In this document: positions 18,925-27,823 of the stretch, one piece after another | How the letters are laid out: every line of letters begins with the position of its first letter | Position numbering within the stretch: the first letter of the stretch is position 1 | Origin: an uncultured Pseudomonadales bacterium | Lineage (GTDB): Bacteria; Pseudomonadota; Gammaproteobacteria; Pseudomonadales; Pseudohongiellaceae | Assembly (NCBI GenBank): GCA_943842505.1 | Contig: CALTDI010000010.1 | Span: forward strand, 62,001 to 126,000 | Reading direction: 5' to 3' | Length of the DNA: 64,000 nt | The notes under the pieces: generated by a model | Database searches by the model: none | What the model was told of the DNA's origin: nothing | Seen by the model: the letters and a program-made list of their open reading frames with translations, nothing else | Position numbers and translations under genes: made by a program

Positions 18925-19914
18925 ATGAGAACCGTCTACCGCAGCAGCGCGCTGACCAGCCTGATAATTGCAGCGTTAGCTGTGCCGGCTGCCTTTGCCG
19001 CAGAGAACTATGCCCCGCCCAAGACAGCCTTCGGCGTGCCGGATGTGCAGGGTGTCTGGAACTACAAGACTCGAACCGGTCTTGAGCGTGCCGACATTTA
19101 TGAGGGTGAATTGGAAGTAGACGAGGCGACCATGTTAGAGAAGATGGTTTCTACTCCTGATTTTATTGCGTTTCTGGAAGCAACCGGTGCGGAAGCGCCT
19201 GGGCCTGAAAATGTTGGTGGCTATAATGGGTTCTGGATTACTCCGGGCGATGCACTGGCGCAGATGAATGGTAAGTATCGAACCTCGCTCATCGTCGATC
19301 CGCCCGACGGCAAGATTCCCTGGCGTGAAGAGGGGCAAGCGGTGCGGCAATCGCAACGCGAAGAACTTCCCATGGGCATGGCCGAGAGTGATGGACCCGA
19401 AGGCAGAACACTATCGGACCGTTGTCTGGTTAGCTTCGCCTCAACGGCGCCATTCATGAGCAGCCTGTACAACAATCATATGCAGATTGTGCAGTCGCCC
19501 ACCCATGTAGTGCTTCTTGCAGAGATGGTTCACAACGCGCGCATCGTAGCGATCGATCAGGAGTTTCGAGACCTGCCCTATGACAAATGGTTAGGTGACT
19601 CCATCGGCTACTATGAGGGAGATACCCTCATTGTGCAGACCAAGAATTTCAATCCCTGGCAGGTCGCTAAAGAGAGACTCGTCTCCAGCAATATTCTGTT
19701 AACGGAACGTTTTTCCCGCGTCGCCGATGACAAGCTTCATTACAGCTTCACCATCGATGACCCAGAGCTCTATACCCAGCCATGGACTGCAGAGATGCCC
19801 ATGTACACCGGCGAAGACTTGTTTGAATACGCCTGTCATGAAGGCAACTATGCAATGCGGGCGATACTCGCGGGTGCGCGTCGGCAAGAGTCCGATGCGG
19901 CGAAGGCGCAGTAG
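18925..19914 (+). CDS. Exported protein of unknown function (paralogue 1)
   Basis: 329 residues with a signal peptide (to about LAVPAAFA). The mature protein starts with PPKTAFGVPDVQGVWNYKTRTGLERAD and ends with TIDDPELYTQPWTAEMPM and EYACHEGNYAMRAILAGARR. It shares these blocks and overall length with the protein at 32367-33452, so the two are paralogues. The 'FGVPDxQGxW' opening is common in exported proteins of marine gammaproteobacteria and acidobacteria with no known role. Conserved His, Trp and Tyr could form a ligand site, but no catalytic motif is recognised. Confidence 0.8.
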   Translation: MRTVYRSSALTSLIIAALAVPAAFAAENYAPPKTAFGVPDVQGVWNYKTRTGLERADIYEGELEVDEATMLEKMVSTPDFIAFLEATGAEAPGPENVGGYNGFWITPGDALAQMNGKYRTSLIVDPPDGKIPWREEGQAVRQSQREELPMGMAESDGPEGRTLSDRCLVSFASTAPFMSSLYNNHMQIVQSPTHVVLLAEMVHNARIVAIDQEFRDLPYDKWLGDSIGYYEGDTLIVQTKNFNPWQVAKERLVSSNILLTERFSRVADDKLHYSFTIDDPELYTQPWTAEMPMYTGEDLFEYACHEGNYAMRAILAGARRQESDAAKAQ

Positions 19915-20066
19915 TTTAGCGCTCGGTGCCACGGTCGCCGATGCTGGGCGATGCGGGGTCATGACGGTGCCGAGCATTCCAACACTCATAATCATACGCA
20001 GTAGGAAATCCCTATCTCTTTGCCAGTTAGAATAGCAGTAGTGACAGCACGGGACGGTGCCCTGTG

Positions 20067-21488
20067 ATGGACTCGATCGCAGCGGCAATCGCCGCCTATA
20101 CAAGTTTCATGTGGGATTTACCGCTGGTTATCTTGCTGGTGGGCGGTGGCTTCTTCTTCATGGTGCATTCCCGTCTGCGCCACTTCCGCTATTTCTCCCA
20201 TAGCTTCGCTCTGCTTCGGGGCAAGTATGACGATCCCTCGGACTCGGTGTCCGGAGACATCAGCCACTATCGCGCGCTGGCTACCGCCCTGGCAGGGACG
20301 ATGGGCCTGGGCAACATCACCGGCGTTGCTGTCGCGATCACTATCGGTGGGCCGGGTGCCGTGTTCTGGATGTGGGTTACGGCTATCGTTGGCATCTCAA
20401 CAAAATTCTATACGGCCTCCCTGGCGATCATGTACCGCGGCAGGGACGACGAGGGCAAGCTACAGGGCGGTCCCATGTATGTGATTCGAGAGGGGCTGGG
20501 GCGTAAGTGGCTTCCTCTCGCCTGGTTGTTTGCTATAGCCGGCATGGTGGGAACTCTGCCTATCTTTCAGGTGAATCAACTGGTGCAGATACTGCGCGAT
20601 GTGATTGCGATCCCGGCGGGTCTGGCAACGCCTGAGGAACATTTCAGCTTCGATCTATCCGCCGGTATTCTGCTGGCGGTAATCATGTTTTCTGTTGCGG
20701 TAGGCAAGGTGAAGAGAGTCTCAGCGGTGGCAGGCAAGATGGTGCCATCGATGGTGATCTTCTACTTCCTGATAACTGGGGTGCTGCTGGCCAGTCACGT
20801 CGCCGAGATTCCTGCGATGTTTCTGCTCATCCTTACCGATGCTTTCAGCGGCGAAGCGGTAGCGGGTGGCGTTCTCGGTGCCGTCATTCTTATCGGCGTA
20901 CAGCGTGGTGCCTTCTCCAACGAGGCCGGAATCGGAACTGAATCTCTTGCCCACGGCGCAGCAAAGACTAACGAACCTACGCGAGAGGGCCTGGTGGCCA
21001 TGATAGGGCCTATTGCGGATACGCTGATAGTTTGTACCTGCACCGCCATGGCTTTGCTGGTTACCGGCGTCTGGAAGGGAGATGCCGTAGGTGTCACCAT
21101 GACTACCCAGGCCTACGAGCAGGTGTTTCCGGGCTTCGGCGCCTATCTGTTGTTGATCATGGTGATCGTATTGAGTACCACGACGATTCTCACCTATTGG
21201 TACTACGGCAGTAAGTGTATGGGCTTTCTCTTTGGTGTGTCTAAGGAGAAATATTATATGTATGCCTATATGGCACTGATAACAGCCGGTGCCGTTGTTT
21301 CTCTGGACATGGTGATTAATCTGCTCGATGGCATGTATGCGACTATGGCTATACCAACTATGGTCTCAACGCTTCTTTTGGCGCCTAAGGTAAAGCAGGT
21401 GGCTAGCGCCTATTTTGCGAGAATCGATGCGGGAGAATTCGACAAGGACAAGCAATCAACAGAAACTGAGACTGCAGCCCAGGACTGA
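20067..21488 (+). CDS. Sodium:amino-acid symporter, AGCS (alanine/glycine) family
   Basis: 473 residues from ATG at 20067 (the preceding GTG is less likely). About ten hydrophobic segments. The AGCS signature ALATALAGTMGLGNITGVAVAITIGGPGAVFWMW sits near 70-105, and GAFSNEAGIGTESLAHGAAKTNEP near 285-310. It imports alanine or glycine with sodium. Together with the DPP-IV lipoprotein at 16.4 kb it suggests peptide and amino-acid scavenging. Confidence 0.92.
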   Translation: MDSIAAAIAAYTSFMWDLPLVILLVGGGFFFMVHSRLRHFRYFSHSFALLRGKYDDPSDSVSGDISHYRALATALAGTMGLGNITGVAVAITIGGPGAVFWMWVTAIVGISTKFYTASLAIMYRGRDDEGKLQGGPMYVIREGLGRKWLPLAWLFAIAGMVGTLPIFQVNQLVQILRDVIAIPAGLATPEEHFSFDLSAGILLAVIMFSVAVGKVKRVSAVAGKMVPSMVIFYFLITGVLLASHVAEIPAMFLLILTDAFSGEAVAGGVLGAVILIGVQRGAFSNEAGIGTESLAHGAAKTNEPTREGLVAMIGPIADTLIVCTCTAMALLVTGVWKGDAVGVTMTTQAYEQVFPGFGAYLLLIMVIVLSTTTILTYWYYGSKCMGFLFGVSKEKYYMYAYMALITAGAVVSLDMVINLLDGMYATMAIPTMVSTLLLAPKVKQVASAYFARIDAGEFDKDKQSTETETAAQD

Positions 21489-21495
21489 TCAGCCT

Positions 21496-21940
21496 ATGAA
21501 GAATTTATTCCTTTCAATAGGGTCAGTCACAGCAGTCAGATTTAGATGCCATCAATCGAATGTTAGACAGTTATCACCTGGCTGCAGCAAATGGCGAATG
21601 GGATACCTATTTCGATCTGATGAGCGAGGATGGTGTATTCATCGGAACCGATGCGGATGAGCGCTGGGGTAAGGCAGAGTTTCGTCAATATTCCAGTGGC
21701 AGTAACGGCTGGGTCTACACACCGCAGCAGCGCAGCATCAATATTACTCCCGATGGGGCTAGCGCCTGGTTTGACGAGGCGCTGCTGAGTCAGAGCTATG
21801 GCAGTAGCCGTGGCACCGGGGTGTTAATTCGCACCGCGCAGGGCTAGAAGATATCGCAGTACTATCTGACACTGCCCATTCCCAATGGCATGGTGCGCGA
21901 TATAACCAATCAGATTGAGGAATACGAAGCACAGCAGTAG
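21496..21940 (+). pseudogene. SnoaL/NTF2-like exported protein, frameshifted and with an in-frame TAG
   Basis: The frame from 21496 begins MKNLFLSIGSVTAV, a signal peptide; the domain (QSDLDAINRMLDSYHLAAANGEWDTYF...) continues in another frame from about 21533, so one frameshift lies in between. The domain then hits TAG at 21845 after IRTAQG and resumes KISQYYLTLPIPNGMVRDITNQIEEYEAQQ to TAG at 21938. In this family that position is Trp (GWKI), so TGG to TAG is the likely change. Two lesions in one short gene make loss of function likely. Confidence 0.75.
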
Positions 21941-21947
21941 TAGGGCT

Positions 21948-23300
21948 TCAGTCTTGGGGAGTCGAGGCTGCCGCTTCGCGCGCCATCTTTTGAAAGCCTC
22001 GGCTCATCATCCAGGCGCTGAGTGTAGAGATCACCGCGAAAACCGATAAGACCATGAATACCTGTGGCCACCCCAGATAGTCAGAGAGTATGCCGGCGGC
22101 GAATGCCGCGATAGCCCCTCCTATATATCCCATGCCGTCTATGATTCCCGTGCAGGAGCCTGCGCCCTTTGCGCCTGCGATATCCAGTGTGAGACAGCCG
22201 CTGCTCATAGAGTAGGGGCCCAGCAAGAAGAATCCGCTGGCACCAAGGAAGAATAGAATGAGATTGAAGTTTGGTTCGCTGGCACTACTTAAGACCGAGA
22301 TGGCTATCATGCAGAAAACGAGCACGGAGAGCATGATCCACATCATTCGGGCGCGGTCACCATTGCGTGCATGGTGGTCGGTGTACCAGCCTATGAAAAC
22401 GGTTCCGGCCACGCCAAGTAGGGGGAATATAGCGGAACGCAGAATCGCGGAGCTAGCGCCCAAGCCTATGTCGAATAGAAACTTTGGAGTCCAAAACAGG
22501 AACACGGAGCGCAGCAGGGTAGTGAGAAAGCTGAACACGAGCAGCTCCCTGTAGATGGGGAGTCGCAGCAGCGTCTTCATGATAGTCGATACGGGTGGAT
22601 GCTCCTCGTCGCCGTAGTCGGCTATCTGCGCCTTCGAGGATTCACCCTCGATCGGAATAGCCCCTGGTACCACGTCAGCTGGACTGGAGCGCGAGGCAAG
22701 ATAAGACCATATAAGAATCAGGGTGAGTACCATAGCCGGATAGATGAAGACTCCCTGCCAGGGCACGCCCATTGACACCAAGAGCCCTGCAAACAGAGTG
22801 GCGGCAACTCCGCCGAATTGGAAGTTGACGCTAATCAGGCCCATCACGGTGCCGTTGCGCTCTCTTGGATACCAGTTGCCTATAGTCTTGGTGAGTCCTC
22901 CCCAGCCCATGGACAGGAAGTAGCGGCAGCAGCACCAGACCACGATGAAGGCGGTCAGACTTGCCGAGATCGAGAAGACGATGTTCCAGAATATGGCGCC
23001 GGCCATACCAATGAGAAAGATGCGGCGACCACCGATCTTGTCGGCCAGTGGGCCGTTGATAAACTTACCGGCGGCGTAGGCCATTTCAGACAGAGAGGCA
23101 ATAAGGCCTAGCTGTGTATTGGAATAACCGAATTCTTGTTCTAGCAGTGGAAAGGCGGCAGACAGATTGCCGCGGCAGATGTAATAGCCCACATAGCCGA
23201 CTAACATGACCCAGAACGTAGACGTTCTCCAGCGCAGCAGGCGAGTATTTTCCTCAGCGGAAACGGGGGTTTTGTGATCACCCTGCAACGTGTAGAACAT
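21948..23300 (-). CDS. MFS transporter, organophosphate:phosphate antiporter (OPA) type
   Basis: 450 residues with twelve hydrophobic segments. The first helix region, VGYVGYYICRGNLSAAFPLLEQEFGYSNTQLGLIAS, has the YYxxRxNLS pattern of GlpT/UhpT relatives, and ADKIGGRRIFL is the MFS loop after helix 2. The substrate is likely a phosphorylated sugar or glycerol-phosphate exchanged for phosphate, but this cannot be told by reading. It converges with the pseudogene; only 7 bases separate them. Confidence 0.82.
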   Translation of the reverse strand: MFYTLQGDHKTPVSAEENTRLLRWRTSTFWVMLVGYVGYYICRGNLSAAFPLLEQEFGYSNTQLGLIASLSEMAYAAGKFINGPLADKIGGRRIFLIGMAGAIFWNIVFSISASLTAFIVVWCCCRYFLSMGWGGLTKTIGNWYPRERNGTVMGLISVNFQFGGVAATLFAGLLVSMGVPWQGVFIYPAMVLTLILIWSYLASRSSPADVVPGAIPIEGESSKAQIADYGDEEHPPVSTIMKTLLRLPIYRELLVFSFLTTLLRSVFLFWTPKFLFDIGLGASSAILRSAIFPLLGVAGTVFIGWYTDHHARNGDRARMMWIMLSVLVFCMIAISVLSSASEPNFNLILFFLGASGFFLLGPYSMSSGCLTLDIAGAKGAGSCTGIIDGMGYIGGAIAAFAAGILSDYLGWPQVFMVLSVFAVISTLSAWMMSRGFQKMAREAAASTPQD

Positions 23301-23375
23301 TTACCAATCCCTGTAGTGCGCTAGCGTTGCGATCGATTTATTGGTGATCTATGGGCAATTCTGAGGCAGTCAGAA

Positions 23376-23723
23376 TCAATGAATCGTCTGTTCCGGCTTG
23401 GCGAGTTGATCATTCGACTTCGATGACACTCTGGGCTCGTCCTGTGAGGCATAGCTGCGGGTTGTGACTTCGCTCTGCAAGTAGTCGCCTAGCTTGGCCA
23501 GAAACTCTTCCATGTGGGCAGTTTGATAGTGGCCCTGAAGACAGTCTGCATTCTCCCACTCTTGGAGTAGGACGACCTGATTGGTATCGGTTAGGCCTTC
23601 GAAATATTCATAACTCAGGCAGCCGTGCTCCTGACGACACAGGCGAACCATGTTCTTCATCAATTCGATGGCTTCAGATTTGGATTCTGAAACGAGATGG
23701 AAAGTTGATTGCACCATTATCAT
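23376..23723 (-). CDS. ABM-fold putative quinol monooxygenase
   Basis: 115 residues. MVQSTFHLVSESKSEAIELMKNMVRLCRQEHGCLSYEYFEGLTDTNQVVLLQEWENADCLQGHYQTAHMEEF is a typical antibiotic biosynthesis monooxygenase domain (YgiN-like) with the His of the HMEEF stretch. The last 25 residues are a polar tail. It lies 75 bases upstream of the OPA transporter on the same strand. The exact substrate is unknown. Confidence 0.8.
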   Translation of the reverse strand: MIMVQSTFHLVSESKSEAIELMKNMVRLCRQEHGCLSYEYFEGLTDTNQVVLLQEWENADCLQGHYQTAHMEEFLAKLGDYLQSEVTTRSYASQDEPRVSSKSNDQLAKPEQTIH

Positions 23724-23922
23724 GAAGTAGTTAGTCCTGTGATTGAGTTTCGTTTGCTAGTACTGGGGTTCGAATTTCATTATACGGACACAATTCTTAA
23801 AATCAGCTGAATTTGTCCTCGCATGTGGCTTAATGATAAAGATGGAGGCGCGAGCGCCAGAATCAAGGCCTGTAATCAGTGCACTTTCGCAGGCGTTTAC
23901 AAGGCTGTCAAGAATCGAGGTC

Positions 23923-23951
23923 GCCGCTTACCGGCGCTGCCGATAAGCGGC
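23923..23951 (-). terminator. Strong hairpin just after the DoxX-family gene
   Basis: GCCGCTTA-CCGGCGCTGCCGA-TAAGCGGC forms an 8-base perfect stem followed by one mismatch and CGGC/GCCG around a 3-base loop. It starts 5 bases after the stop of the gene at 23957-24361. No U-tract follows on the minus strand, so it may stabilise the mRNA end or need Rho. Confidence 0.45.
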
Positions 23952-23956
23952 TGATA

Positions 23957-24361
23957 TTACTTCGATTTAGCGAGCTTGCTATCGAGACTCCAGCCACCCG
24001 CACCGAGCCCGGCTGCTACTAGCAGGCCAGCCGTGATGCCCATGTTTTTAACGAAGTTCTGTGTCTCTGAGGGGATATTCCAGAAATCATGCATCACGAG
24101 GCTGATTACTAGAGTAAGCCCAGCTAGAACGAAAGCAACCGGCTTCACCTGATAGCCCACGATCATGGCGAGTCCGCCGAACAGTTGAATGATGATGGTC
24201 AGGATCAGAAAGAAGGAGACCATCACCATTCCATGTTCCTCCATGGAGGCGGCCGTGCCCTCCATATTAGTAATCTTCAAGATGGCACCAGGAAGCAGGA
24301 AGTAGATTCCCAATATGACGCGGCCGCTAGTAGAGCACAGGAGTTCGAAGTTTTTAAGCAT
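23957..24361 (-). CDS. DoxX family membrane protein
   Basis: 134 residues with four hydrophobic segments: GRVILGIYFLLPGAILKI, VMVSFFLILTIIIQLFGGLAMIVG, PVAFVLAGLTLVISLVMHDFW and NMGITAGLLVAAGLGAGGW. The LLPGAILK and GLAMIVGYQVKPVAFVLAG blocks are DoxX-like. The family is linked to quinones and redox stress, with no firm reaction. A 24-base gap separates it from the upstream enoyl-CoA hydratase-like gene on the same strand. Confidence 0.8.
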   Translation of the reverse strand: MLKNFELLCSTSGRVILGIYFLLPGAILKITNMEGTAASMEEHGMVMVSFFLILTIIIQLFGGLAMIVGYQVKPVAFVLAGLTLVISLVMHDFWNIPSETQNFVKNMGITAGLLVAAGLGAGGWSLDSKLAKSK

Positions 24362-24385
24362 GTTAGTTCCTAGTAAAGTTTTTAG

Positions 24386-25264
24386 TTAGTCCTCCCACCA
24401 GGGATAGAAGGGCGGCATGTCACTTGATGCCTTTTCAGCATACTCTGGCTTTCTCTTTTCCAAGAATGCCTTTACGCCTTCTTTGCCACTAGTCTGGCTT
24501 GCATAGAATATAGCAAGGGAATCGATCTGATGTGCGGCAAGCGGGTGATCTTGTGCTGCGTTTCGGTACATCATCTGCCGGGTCAGGGCGATGGAAACGG
24601 GACTATGCTGCGCAATGCGATTGGCTAGCTCATAGGCTCTATCCAATAGAGAATCCTTCTCTATTATAGCGTTCGCGAAGCCCCGGCGTTCAAGTTCCTC
24701 GGCCTCGATCAAGTCGCCACTATAGACCCATTCCAGTGCTGTGCCCATGTTGACGATTCTGGGGAGAAACCAACTGGAACAGGCCTCTGGTGTTATGCCG
24801 ATCTTATTGAAGACGAATCCTACGCGGGCATTGTCCGCGACGAGGCGTATATCCATCGCGCAGGTCATGGTCGCTCCGATACCCACAGCCGCACCGTGGA
24901 TGGCGGCTATGACCGGTTTCTTGCAGTCGTAGATCGCGAGTGTGAGTTGACCGCCCGTGTCGCGAACCCCTTCAGTAATTTCCGGGTCATTGAGTCTGGT
25001 CTGCATGTCATCGAGGCTGGGTTGCAGGCTCTCGTCCAGTCCAAACACATTGCCTTCGCTGCCAAGGTCCATACCGGCGCAGAATGCCTTGCCCGCGCCC
25101 GTGACTACGATTGCGCGAACCTCATCGTCTTCGCTGGCGCGATTGATCGCATCGATCAGTTCCCGTGCCATCTCCACCGTAAACGCATTCATGTGCTCGG
25201 GGCGGTTGAGGGTGATGGTTAGAATAGTATTTTCGATCTGATAGAGAATTGCGTTATAGGTCAT
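24386..25264 (-). CDS. Crotonase / enoyl-CoA hydratase family protein
   Basis: 292 residues. The crotonase core is visible: NRPEHMNAFTVEMARELIDAI, AFCAGMDLGSEGN (oxyanion hole), AIHGAAVGIGATMTCAMDIRLVAD and GITPEACSSWFLPRIV with one catalytic-type Glu. The other usual Glu position reads FNKIGI, so hydratase activity is not certain; isomerase or hydrolase activity is possible. It lies in the acyl-CoA catabolic region and probably handles an unusual acyl chain. Confidence 0.85.
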   Translation of the reverse strand: MTYNAILYQIENTILTITLNRPEHMNAFTVEMARELIDAINRASEDDEVRAIVVTGAGKAFCAGMDLGSEGNVFGLDESLQPSLDDMQTRLNDPEITEGVRDTGGQLTLAIYDCKKPVIAAIHGAAVGIGATMTCAMDIRLVADNARVGFVFNKIGITPEACSSWFLPRIVNMGTALEWVYSGDLIEAEELERRGFANAIIEKDSLLDRAYELANRIAQHSPVSIALTRQMMYRNAAQDHPLAAHQIDSLAIFYASQTSGKEGVKAFLEKRKPEYAEKASSDMPPFYPWWED

Positions 25265-25326
25265 GAAGGAATTCCAGGCAGGCGGGGCAGGAGCGTATGA
25301 GGCCTATGATACCCAGATGCAGAAGT

Positions 25327-26487
25327 TTATGCTGCGCTATCTTTTAGTTGCTGCATCCTGAAGACTTCGACTTCGCCCTCTTGCAGCATCTGCTGCAGTT
25401 GCAGATCCTCCTCTCGCTTGGTGATTGCCGAGATTAGGATTTCGGCCTTCAGCGCATTGCCACGAAAGACGAATTCTTCACCTAGGATGGCGCTTTCTAT
25501 TTTCTGAACTACCACCTTTACGCCCGCTTCATCCACGCCGGGAAGTAGCATTCTGAACTGCTTGTAGCTTGTTCGAGAGAGTACATCTTCATTTCGCCTT
25601 CTATCCGTGGCTATCAGGGCGAAATGCCGCAGCATCGCGTTGCCAACTTTGGCGCCATGTTGTTTGACGATAGCATCTAAATTAACAAGCTCGATGGTTA
25701 GCATCGAAACCGGTTTGGTGTAGCGCAGCGCAACCCCAAGTACTCGGTTACTAACTTCGATAAAGGTGCGGTGATTGAGTATCGTGGTGATTGGGTCGTA
25801 GATCGCGTTCTCCTGATACTCAACGGCCACCTCTTCCATTGTCATAATGATTACAGACAGTGCAAAAATCGTAACAGTGACGAGACCGCCTAGCAGCAGA
25901 ATCGTTGTTGCCTGCTCTAGCGATGTTATTGGTTGGCCTACTCGGAATAGCGCCAGGATGGGTTCGCTGATCACGTTGAACGACGAGAGCGTGAGCAACA
26001 GGTAGGCGCCAAAATTGGTATTCATCGCCATAACCGGCCGCAGCTTTCGCTCTATCCTTAATCCTCGCGCAAGGATATAGACTATGCTGGCTGAGAAGAT
26101 GACCATCATCAGGGTGTAGATGCGTGTGCGCCAGAGGATAGACTCATCGATAAACGTAAAATAGTAGAAGCCTGCCATGGTGCCCAGAAACCAGACGAGG
26201 CAGAACAGGGGTAGCTTCGTAGTCTCTTGATTCCAGAAATTCGCCAGCCCCAAGAGCACAGGGATGCGACCGCCCATGATAAGGGCGTTGGCAATAAACA
26301 CAGAGATAAGAGGAGGGATGAATTCCTGCATGGAAGCCAGAAGGATGCCGACGCAGGTGGCCATGAAGCCAAGCGCGATCTTGAGCAGACCGGGCACTTG
26401 CCTGTTACTCGACCAATTTACTAACAGGGCGATGCCTGTTACCAATGAGACCAGAGCTAAAGCGATCGCTAGATTCTGATTTTCCAT
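25327..26487 (-). CDS. Membrane protein with degenerate GGDEF domain
   Basis: 386 residues. The first about 215 hold six or seven hydrophobic segments; the rest (about 235-365) is a GGDEF fold starting DPITTILNHRTFIEVSNRVL. The GGDEF motif itself is replaced by SYKQF (about 307-311), so diguanylate cyclase activity is unlikely. It may bind nucleotide or act as a partner or sensor. The stop lies 62 bases upstream of the crotonase start. Confidence 0.75.
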   Translation of the reverse strand: MENQNLAIALALVSLVTGIALLVNWSSNRQVPGLLKIALGFMATCVGILLASMQEFIPPLISVFIANALIMGGRIPVLLGLANFWNQETTKLPLFCLVWFLGTMAGFYYFTFIDESILWRTRIYTLMMVIFSASIVYILARGLRIERKLRPVMAMNTNFGAYLLLTLSSFNVISEPILALFRVGQPITSLEQATTILLLGGLVTVTIFALSVIIMTMEEVAVEYQENAIYDPITTILNHRTFIEVSNRVLGVALRYTKPVSMLTIELVNLDAIVKQHGAKVGNAMLRHFALIATDRRRNEDVLSRTSYKQFRMLLPGVDEAGVKVVVQKIESAILGEEFVFRGNALKAEILISAITKREEDLQLQQMLQEGEVEVFRMQQLKDSAA

Positions 26488-26500
26488 TTATTTTGTCATT

Positions 26501-27640
26501 CTAGATGGCCTGCGCCGTCTGTAGTTGTTCAATTTCGTTTTCAGTAAAGCCCCAATCCGTCAGAACTTGCTCTGTATGCTCTCCGGCCATGGCGGCCGAT
26601 GACTGTATCTGCGACTCTGTGCGACTAAACCTCGGCGCAGGCGCAGGTTGAGTTACTCCCTCAAAATCGACATAGGTTTTTCTTTTCATGTTATGTGGGT
26701 GACTTGGCGCTTCACCAAGATCGAGTACTGGCGCGAAGCAGACATCCGTGCCTTCCATCAATTCGCACCATTGAGATCGTGTCTTTGTGAGGAATAACTG
26801 AGCCAATTTCTCTCTTAGGTCTGGCCACGCCTGCTGATCTTGCTGTGCAAGAAACGCTTCGTCCTGAATCCCGCATTTCTCCAGCAGCAGGGCGTAGAAC
26901 TGTGGCTCTATCGAGCCGATGGAAATATACTTCCCATCGCTACACTCGTAGCTGCCGTAGTAGTGCGCGCCGCCATCCAGCTTGTTTGCCTGTCTGTCGG
27001 TGGTCCACATGTTCATCGCCATTAGCCCAAAGAAGGGGCTCAGTAGGCTCGCTGTTCCGTCGGTCATTGCCGCATCGATGACTTGGCCCTGGCCCGAACT
27101 ATGTCGCTCGAACAGCGCAGCAAGAATTCCGGTGAGTAGATACATCGCGCCTCCGCCAAAGTCGCCTACCAGATTAAGAGGTGGAGCGGGGGCTCTGTCA
27201 GAGTAGCCCATGGCGCCTAATGCGCCAGCTATAGATATATAGTTGATATCGTGCCCTGCAGCTTGGGCTAGAGGCCCGGATTGCCCCCAGCCGGTCATGC
27301 GACCGAAGATGAGTTTTGGATTGCGTTCTAGGCAGGCGTCAGGCCCGAGTCCCAAGCGCTCCATCACGCCGGGGCGAAACCCTTCGACTAGCGCGTCTGC
27401 CCGATCTACCAGTTTTAGCACCGTTTCGACGGCAGCTGGATTTTTCAGGTCCAAGGCGATTGAGCGGCGACCTCGGTTCAGCACATTGGCCCTGTGACCG
27501 CTGCCTTTATGACTGAGACGGTCGATCCGTATGACTTCGGCGCCCATGTCGGCGAGCATCATCGCGCAGAAAGGGCCTGGTCCAATGCCGGCCATCTCAA
27601 GTACCTTCAATCCCTTTAACGGTCCCATCTTATTTTCCAT
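26501..27640 (-). CDS. Alpha-methylacyl-CoA racemase (CoA-transferase family III)
   Basis: 379 residues from ATG at 27640 ([20 protein letters not shown]). The family III fold shows [21 protein letters not shown] and [33 protein letters not shown]. The catalytic His is in [15 protein letters not shown] and the Asp in [16 protein letters not shown], the pair used by AMACR to racemise 2-methylacyl-CoA. This is needed to degrade branched chains such as isoprenoid- or sterol-side-chain acids. It faces the SDR-thiolase-dehydrogenase run across a palindrome. Confidence 0.88.
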   Translation of the reverse strand: MENKMGPLKGLKVLEMAGIGPGPFCAMMLADMGAEVIRIDRLSHKGSGHRANVLNRGRRSIALDLKNPAAVETVLKLVDRADALVEGFRPGVMERLGLGPDACLERNPKLIFGRMTGWGQSGPLAQAAGHDINYISIAGALGAMGYSDRAPAPPLNLVGDFGGGAMYLLTGILAALFERHSSGQGQVIDAAMTDGTASLLSPFFGLMAMNMWTTDRQANKLDGGAHYYGSYECSDGKYISIGSIEPQFYALLLEKCGIQDEAFLAQQDQQAWPDLREKLAQLFLTKTRSQWCELMEGTDVCFAPVLDLGEAPSHPHNMKRKTYVDFEGVTQPAPAPRFSRTESQIQSSAAMAGEHTEQVLTDWGFTENEIEQLQTAQAI

Positions 27641-27654
27641 TATCAATTCGAATT

Positions 27655-27669
27655 CCTATGAATCATAGG
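27655..27669. promoter_or_regulatory. Perfect palindrome CCTATGA-A-TCATAGG between divergent genes
   Basis: Seven-base arms around one central base, 15 bases upstream of the racemase start and 155 upstream of the SDR gene. This position and symmetry are typical of a repressor operator, perhaps for both divergent acyl-CoA units. No regulator gene lies nearby to name a family. Confidence 0.45.
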
Positions 27670-27823
27670 GGATTAGCGGGAGAAAATAAATTCAATGCAT
27701 GAAAACACTTGCGAAATCAGCCTGAGCCGGCGAATTCATTAGCTGTTTCACTTTTAGAGCGGATACATTATCCTTTCGCGTCCCCTTGATAAGAAACTGA
27801 GCAAATTACGGTATTAATCGACT

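Noticed and set aside
21845-21847. Recoded TAG (for example pyrrolysine) in the SnoaL-like gene and at 58767
   Set aside because: Many normal genes here end in TAG and the SnoaL-like gene also has a frameshift, so mutation is simpler.
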